64,000 nucleotides of DNA from the NCBI GenBank assembly GCA_019638455.1, contig JAHBTU010000003.1, forward strand, positions 868,001 through 932,000, read 5' to 3'. The position numbers and the translations under genes were made by a program. Below the pieces are notes generated by a model that saw only the letters and a program-made list of their open reading frames with translations, was not told the DNA's origin and ran no database searches. Position 1 is the first letter of the stretch. Every line of letters starts with the position of its first letter. This document shows, in pieces, positions 59,364 through 64,000 of this stretch. Source of the stretch: Saprospiraceae bacterium. GTDB taxonomy: Bacteria > Bacteroidota > Bacteroidia > Chitinophagales > Saprospiraceae.

Positions 59364-59969
59364 ATGAGTGCAATAGACACTGCTCCGAGCACATTCACAG
59401 GCATTGCACTTCGCATGCCAAATGGCGGCATGACGGACGAGCAATTCTATCAGTTCTGCATGCTCAATCCAGACCTGCGCATCGAGAGAACGCCTGACAA
59501 AATTATAGAAATAATGCCTCCTACCAATTCAGAAACTGGCAAACAGAACTTCACTCTTAGTGGAGAAATTTATATTTGGCACAAAAAAAACAAATTGGGC
59601 GAAGGCTTTGATTCATCTACTGGATTCAAGCTGCCGAATGGCGCGGAGCGTTCGCCCGATGCAGCGTGGATATCCAGCGAGCGTTGGAACGCCATTCCCA
59701 AAGATAAAAGACAACGGTTTGCTCCCATCGCTCCCGATTTTGTGGCTGAAATACGCTCCAGCGACCAGTCCCTCAATCATTCGAAAGATAAAATGGAAGA
59801 ATACATCGAGTGTGGCTGCCAGTTGGCGTGGCTCATTGACCCGAAAAGCCGCAAGACTTGGGTCTATCAATCCAACGGCGACATCCATACCATCCCCTTC
59901 GAAGAGCCTTTGAGTGGCGGCGACGTGATGCCGGGTTTTGAGGTGAGGATGGCCGATATTTTTGAATGA
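59364..59969 (+). CDS. Uma2-family (DUF820) putative endonuclease
   Basis: 201 aa. It matches the PD-(D/E)XK-like Uma2 fold: LRIERTPDKIIEIMPP, SGEIYIWHKK, LPNGAERSPDAAWIS (catalytic Asp region), PIAPDFVAEIRSSDQSLNHS (Glu/Ser) and KDKMEEYIECGCQLAWLIDP. The family is abundant in cyanobacteria and Bacteroidota and spreads horizontally; its biological role is unclear. It has its own promoter and converges on queG. Confidence 0.88.
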   Translation: MSAIDTAPSTFTGIALRMPNGGMTDEQFYQFCMLNPDLRIERTPDKIIEIMPPTNSETGKQNFTLSGEIYIWHKKNKLGEGFDSSTGFKLPNGAERSPDAAWISSERWNAIPKDKRQRFAPIAPDFVAEIRSSDQSLNHSKDKMEEYIECGCQLAWLIDPKSRKTWVYQSNGDIHTIPFEEPLSGGDVMPGFEVRMADIFE

Positions 59970-59976
59970 CAAAAGC

Positions 59977-60906
59977 CTACTTGTCCAAAAAACCGATGTT
60001 GCGTTTCAAGCCCGCGTACTTCACTCTTTTGACCGCAGATTTTTTGAAAACTTTTCCGAACACATCCTCTGTCAGTTCGAGCCAATCGCGGCGGCTCATC
60101 TGCAACAAATCTGGATGCGGCTCGAACGCCCGCTCCGAGTGCCGCTCGGAAAAACGATTCCACGGACACACATCCTGACACACGTCGCAACCAAACATCC
60201 AGTTGTCCATTTTGCCTTTGAACTCAGGCGGGATTTCGTCGCGCAGCTCGATGGTCAGGTAAGAAATGCACTTCGAGGCATCGAGAAAATAGCCTTCCGG
60301 CGAAATGGCCTCTGTCGGGCAAGCCTCTATGCAGCGTCGGCAAGTGCCGCAGTGGTCGCGGATGGGAGCGTCGTAGAGCAGCGGCAAATCGCAGATTATT
60401 TCTGCCAAAAAGAAAAACGACCCTCGTTTAGGGTGAATCGTCAGGGTGTTGCGCCCATTCCAGCCGAGGCCGGCGCGTTGCGCCCATTCGCGTTCCATCA
60501 CCGGGGCACTGTCCACGAAACAACGCCCGTTCACTTCGCCGATTTCTGCCTGCATGAATTGCAACAGACTTTTTAGTTTGTCTTTCACGACAAAGTGATA
60601 GTCCTCGCCGAAGGCATAAGTGGCGAGTTTTGGCGCTTCCGGGTCTTCCTGCTTTTTATCCGTGAAATAATTGAACGTCAGGCAAATCACCGTCTTTGCG
60701 CCCGGCACCAACTTGGTCGGGTCAATGCGCAGGTCGAAATGATTTTCCATGTAGGCCATGCGACCGTGCGCACCCGCGTGCAGCCATTGCTCCAAACGCC
60801 GCGCTTCCTCGTCGAGCCGCTCGGCACGAGCAAAACCCACAAACTCGAATCCTAATCGCTGGGCTTCGGCTCGAATCAGTTCTGTATGACGTTGAATAGC
60901 AGACAT
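59977..60906 (-). CDS. queG: Epoxyqueuosine reductase
   Basis: 309 aa from ATG 60906 (MSAIQRHTELIRAEAQRLGF); the open frame upstream is not conserved-looking. QueG signatures: VCLTFNYF-like, DSAPVMEREWAQRAGLGWNG, GRNTLTIHPKRGSFFFLAEI, and two 4Fe-4S sites CGTCRRCIEACPTEAI and GCDVCQDVCPWN. It uses a cobalamin to reduce epoxyqueuosine to queuosine in tRNA. No other queuosine genes are adjacent. Confidence 0.92.
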   Translation of the reverse strand: MSAIQRHTELIRAEAQRLGFEFVGFARAERLDEEARRLEQWLHAGAHGRMAYMENHFDLRIDPTKLVPGAKTVICLTFNYFTDKKQEDPEAPKLATYAFGEDYHFVVKDKLKSLLQFMQAEIGEVNGRCFVDSAPVMEREWAQRAGLGWNGRNTLTIHPKRGSFFFLAEIICDLPLLYDAPIRDHCGTCRRCIEACPTEAISPEGYFLDASKCISYLTIELRDEIPPEFKGKMDNWMFGCDVCQDVCPWNRFSERHSERAFEPHPDLLQMSRRDWLELTEDVFGKVFKKSAVKRVKYAGLKRNIGFLDK

Positions 60907-60971
60907 TAGATTTTGTCGCGCAAATTGACGACTTCTGACGGGATTAAACAATTTTCCTGCCTCGGCGAAGC

Positions 60972-60979
60972 TATTTTTG
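60972..60979 (+). promoter_or_regulatory. Candidate -7 element for T9SS cargo gene
   Basis: TATTTTTG fits TAnnTTTG, about 18 bp upstream of the ATG. No convincing -33 element was seen. Confidence 0.35.
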
Positions 60980-60996
60980 TAGCAAAATACTCTGCC

Positions 60997-61905
60997 ATGA
61001 AAATTACCTACCTGCTTTTTCTGCTCCTGCCGACTACGGCCACTTTCTCTCAAAACTATTTTCCTTTCATCCAAAAAGGCGTTTTCCGCGACGAATTCTG
61101 GGCACCTGAATTGCAATTCTGCATTTACCTGAACGGCTCGCGTTTTTGGTTTCAGGGGGATTCGGTCGTCAATGGACAAGTTTATCAAAAACTATGTTCC
61201 GCAGCTATTCAAGGCACGCCAAACACCGTGTTTTGTCCACCCTACACGGTGGATACCAGCGTTTGCGCGGTCTTTGCTCTGATGCGCGAGGACACGGCTG
61301 CCCGAAAAGTTTATCGCTACGATTTTGATGCGGGTGTCGAATATTTGCTTTTCGATTTCTCTGTTCAAGTGGGCGATACTGTTGCGGTGGGCTATCCGCC
61401 AGAGTCGTTTATCATTCAGAATGAATGGTACGAGACATGGGGCGACGGCTCTAACAGAAGGACACTGAGTGTTAGCACATTGGATAACAATGACTTTAAC
61501 AGATGGATGGAAAGTCTTGGCGCTTTCAACAGTCTTTGGGAGCCGGCTGTCGGATTGTGCATCTGCCCGCACGGATTTTGTTATCAGCAAAATGGGGATA
61601 ATTTATACGGCGACGTTTGCGCACAAATCGTGGGCGTGAGCGAGTTAAAAACTGCCCCGTTCGATTTGAAAATCACCCCCAATCCTGCTTCTCAAAACAT
61701 TGTTGTTCAGATGTTTGAAAAGGAGAGCAGTCCCAGCCAGATTGTCGTTTTCGATATGTTTGGCAAAATTGTGGCAAGGCAGGAAACTGCGGGGAATCAA
61801 TCGGGTTTTGAAATAAACGTCAGCCATTTGCCTGCTGCCACATACTCGGTTTCGGTTTTTGAGAAGGGTAAAAGCATAGGCACGAAACGTTTTCAAAAAA
61901 TCTGA
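60997..61905 (+). CDS. T9SS type A sorting-domain protein
   Basis: 302 aa from ATG 60997 (MKITYLLFLLLPTTATFSQ), with the signal peptide ending FSQ. The ~210-residue body (YFPFIQKGVFRDEFWAPELQ, VQVGDTVAVGYPPES) is not a family I recognise. It ends in a canonical sorting domain (LKITPNPASQNIVVQMFEKE, FDMFGKIVARQET, LPAATYSVSVFEKGKSIGTK). It should be exported through the type IX system. It is divergent from queG. Confidence 0.85.
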   Translation: MKITYLLFLLLPTTATFSQNYFPFIQKGVFRDEFWAPELQFCIYLNGSRFWFQGDSVVNGQVYQKLCSAAIQGTPNTVFCPPYTVDTSVCAVFALMREDTAARKVYRYDFDAGVEYLLFDFSVQVGDTVAVGYPPESFIIQNEWYETWGDGSNRRTLSVSTLDNNDFNRWMESLGAFNSLWEPAVGLCICPHGFCYQQNGDNLYGDVCAQIVGVSELKTAPFDLKITPNPASQNIVVQMFEKESSPSQIVVFDMFGKIVARQETAGNQSGFEINVSHLPAATYSVSVFEKGKSIGTKRFQKI

Positions 61906-61993
61906 ACGCGACATCTCCCTTTCATTTGGCAAAAAGAAAAAGGCGTGGCTTTCCCTACCTTTGCCCGCCTTTTTCAAATAAACATTGCCAAAA

Positions 61994-63175
61994 ATGAAAT
62001 TTGCCACAAAAGTCATACACGCGGGTATAGAACCCGACCCATCCACCGGGGCGATTATGACCCCTATTTTCCAAACTTCCACTTATGTGCAAGCCGCGCC
62101 CGGCGCTCACAAGGGCTACGAATACGCTCGCACCCAAAACCCCACGCGCTCGGTGCTCGAGAAAAACCTCGCTGCCCTCGAAAATGGCACGGACGCAATA
62201 TGCTTCGCCTCAGGCTTAGCCGCGCAGGATGCCGTGATGAAACTGCTGAAATCCGGCGACGAGGTGCTGGCCGTCAACGACTTGTATGGCGGCTCTTATC
62301 GCCAGATGGTGCGCGTGTGGGGACAGTGGGGGCTGAAAAGCCGCTTCGTGGATATGTACGACGCAAGCAAGGTGGAGCGAGAAATCAGCCCAGACACGAA
62401 ACTCTTATGGCTCGAGACGCCTACCAACCCGATGCTCAACATCGTGGACATAGAAGCGGTGTGCGCTGTGGCCAAGCGTCGCGGCATACTCGTTTGCGTG
62501 GACAATACTTTTGCCTCGCCTTATCTGCAAAACCCGCTTGACTTGGGTGCCGACATCGTGTTGCATTCCGCCACCAAATATATCGGTGGCCATTCCGACG
62601 TGGTGCATGGCTGTTTGGTTGTGAAGGATGCGTCGTTGGCTGAGCGACTTCATTTTCTCCAAAACGCCAGCGGAGCGGTGCCGGGGCCTCAGGATTGTTT
62701 CCTCATTTTGCGCGGCATCAAGACGCTTCACCTGCGGGTGCAGCGTGCTTGCGAAAACGCCGCCGTCATAGCCGAATACTTGGCAGCGCACCCCAAAGTG
62801 GGGAAGGTATATTGGCCCGGCTTTCACGACCACCGCAACCACGACATCGCTCGCCGTCAGATGCGGATGTTCGGCGCGATGGTTTCGTTCGACCTGAAAG
62901 ACAACACGGTGGAAAATGCCACTAAGGTGTTGCGCGGTACCCACTTGTTTTCCTTGGCCGAGTCGCTCGGTGGCGTGGAGTCGCTCATCGGCCACCCTGC
63001 CAGCATGACCCACGCCAGCATCCCGCGCGAGGAGCGGCTGAAAGTCGGCCTTACCGATTCGCTCATCCGCCTCAGCGTGGGCGTGGAGGATGCGGATGAT
63101 TTGGTTGCGGATTTGGAAGGGGCGTTGGGGGGGGGGAATTGCCAAAACTTGGCATTAGAGCAGGATTCTTTTTAG
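61994..63175 (+). CDS. Cystathionine gamma-synthase / PLP-dependent trans-sulfuration enzyme
   Basis: 393 aa from ATG 61994 (MKFATKVIHAGIEPDPSTGA). Cys/Met-metabolism PLP fold: MTPIFQTSTYVQ, YARTQNPTRSVLEKNLAALE, FASGLAAQDAV, and the PLP-Lys motif LHSATKYIGGHSDV. C-terminal SLGGVESLIGHPASMTHASI and LIRLSVGVEDADDLVADLEG are also conserved. Synthase versus lyase activity cannot be separated from the sequence. A TACCTTTG -7 element lies about 30 bp upstream (61956-61963). A run of 10 G (63127-63136) near the stop produces an odd last stretch (LGGGNCQNLALEQDSF). Confidence 0.88.
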   Translation: MKFATKVIHAGIEPDPSTGAIMTPIFQTSTYVQAAPGAHKGYEYARTQNPTRSVLEKNLAALENGTDAICFASGLAAQDAVMKLLKSGDEVLAVNDLYGGSYRQMVRVWGQWGLKSRFVDMYDASKVEREISPDTKLLWLETPTNPMLNIVDIEAVCAVAKRRGILVCVDNTFASPYLQNPLDLGADIVLHSATKYIGGHSDVVHGCLVVKDASLAERLHFLQNASGAVPGPQDCFLILRGIKTLHLRVQRACENAAVIAEYLAAHPKVGKVYWPGFHDHRNHDIARRQMRMFGAMVSFDLKDNTVENATKVLRGTHLFSLAESLGGVESLIGHPASMTHASIPREERLKVGLTDSLIRLSVGVEDADDLVADLEGALGGGNCQNLALEQDSF

Positions 63176-63272
63176 TTGCTCGACAAATTAACATTGCACT
63201 GTTTGGAAAATGCTTGGGTAAAGTGGAAATTTGTTACAACCACATTCGCACAAACTCAAGCATTTCCACTTA

Positions 63273-64000
63273 ATGAAATTCGCAATCTTCTCCGTCCTCT
63301 GTTTATTCCTGTTTTTGTCTCCACGCGCTGTTTCTCAAAACATAATTTCGGGTGCCGTCAATGATTACACGCCAGTACTGGCTATCATAGGTTGTGATGA
63401 GAGTACTCTACAAGTAGGCTCTTCCTCTGCTTTTTTACCCAATGATAAAGTGTTGATTATCCAAATGCAAGGCGCTGTAGTCAATTTGTCGAATACTAAT
63501 GTCTTCGGTAGTATCCTGAATACAGGCAATGCAGGCAATTGTGAACTCAACCGTATCAAAAGTATTTCTGGCAACCAGATAAGCCTTCTTTACAGGCTCG
63601 AAAGAGATTATGATGTGAACGGAAAAGTACAATTGGTTAGGGTGCCTGAATATGGCAACATCACGGCAAATGGCTTGACTTGCAAGCCGTGGGATGGCAC
63701 AACAGGTGGTGTGTTGATTGTGGAGGCGAGTGGAACGCTAACCCTGCAAGCTGGTGCCGATGTGACTGGAAGAGGATTCAGAGGGGGCAAAATGGTGAAT
63801 GCCAACGGAGGCGCTTCTCATGAAACCCAATATTACTATCCCCCCGACCCATATCGTTCTGCTGAAAAAGGGGAAGGGATAGCCATCATTCCATTGGAGT
63901 ACTCCTACGGTCGTGGGAAAGCTGCCAACGGTGGTGGAGGCGGCAATGGTCATAATGGCGGCGGCGGCGGCGGTGGCAACGGCGGTGTTGGCGGAAACGG
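63273..64000 (+). CDS. Large secreted glycine-rich protein (5' part only)
   Basis: 242 codons to the window end without a stop, from ATG 63273 (MKFAIFSVLCLFLFLSPRAV), with the signal peptide ending VSQ. The segment NDKVLIIQMQGAVV ... ISLLYRLERDYDVNGKVQLV, then GGVLIVEASGTLTLQAGADV, is typical of very large Bacteroidota surface proteins that end in a gliding-motility-associated or T9SS domain. It enters a poly-Gly stretch (NGGGGGNGHNGGGGGGG). Full length and C-terminal domains lie outside the window. Confidence 0.75.
   Translation, partial: MKFAIFSVLCLFLFLSPRAVSQNIISGAVNDYTPVLAIIGCDESTLQVGSSSAFLPNDKVLIIQMQGAVVNLSNTNVFGSILNTGNAGNCELNRIKSISGNQISLLYRLERDYDVNGKVQLVRVPEYGNITANGLTCKPWDGTTGGVLIVEASGTLTLQAGADVTGRGFRGGKMVNANGGASHETQYYYPPDPYRSAEKGEGIAIIPLEYSYGRGKAANGGGGGNGHNGGGGGGGNGGVGGN

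Overview
The window comes from a member of the Bacteroidota, most likely of the Saprospiria/Chitinophagia type. This is inferred from gldN, several type IX secretion (T9SS) cargo proteins with C-terminal sorting domains, a SusC/SusD pair, a DUF5690 permease, TAnnTTTG-type promoters and the lack of strong Shine-Dalgarno sequences. No rRNA, tRNA or CRISPR array was seen.

Layout. 1-5.3 kb (minus strand): gldN (cut by the window edge), a heptose-bisphosphate phosphatase (gmhB) and a 1204-aa TolB-like/outer-membrane-barrel protein. 5.4-17.5 kb (minus): a tandem array of four bicistronic units, each a ~162-aa Cys-rich exported (probably lipo-) protein followed by a ~666-aa secreted PKD/Ig-like repeat protein, plus a fifth, truncated PKD gene. 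17.6-22.3 kb: a PpiD-like foldase, an IS5-family element with its target duplication, and an ALDH3-type aldehyde dehydrogenase. 22.5-28.4 kb: a possible structured RNA, a ribosome hibernation factor, a metal-uptake-like locus (His-rich protein, TonB receptor, small lipoprotein), a DUF2807 protein and a DUF1573 protein. 28.5-37.7 kb: a duplicated pair of T9SS cargo genes. In one copy the large gene (metalloprotease + beta-helix + sorting domain) has been split by an IS1-family element that itself carries a second, identical IS1 copy.

38-52 kb is the most interesting stretch. recF is followed by a phosphonate-catabolism locus: a phosphonatase-like hydrolase, a DUF5690 permease, an aminophosphonate-type FAD oxidoreductase, a PhnZ-type HD oxygenase, an alkaline-phosphatase-superfamily PA14 lipoprotein and a SusC/SusD outer-membrane pair. 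I infer a Sus-like system that releases, imports and oxidises an organophosphonate. The locus is studded with short tandem repeats (9-mers, 10/11-mers, a 78-bp higher-order unit), often starting exactly at stop codons, and with copies of a ~127-bp palindromic element. Two large inverted copies of a ~590-bp repeat unit bracket the recF-phosphonate core.

52-64 kb: two uncharacterised genes (one with a helix-hairpin-helix segment, one internally triplicated), a DUF481 protein, a Crp/Fnr regulator, a 647-bp inverted repeat built of heptamers around a third palindromic element, glgB, a Uma2-family protein, queG, a T9SS cargo protein, a cystathionine gamma-synthase-family enzyme, and the start of a large glycine-rich secreted protein cut by the window end.
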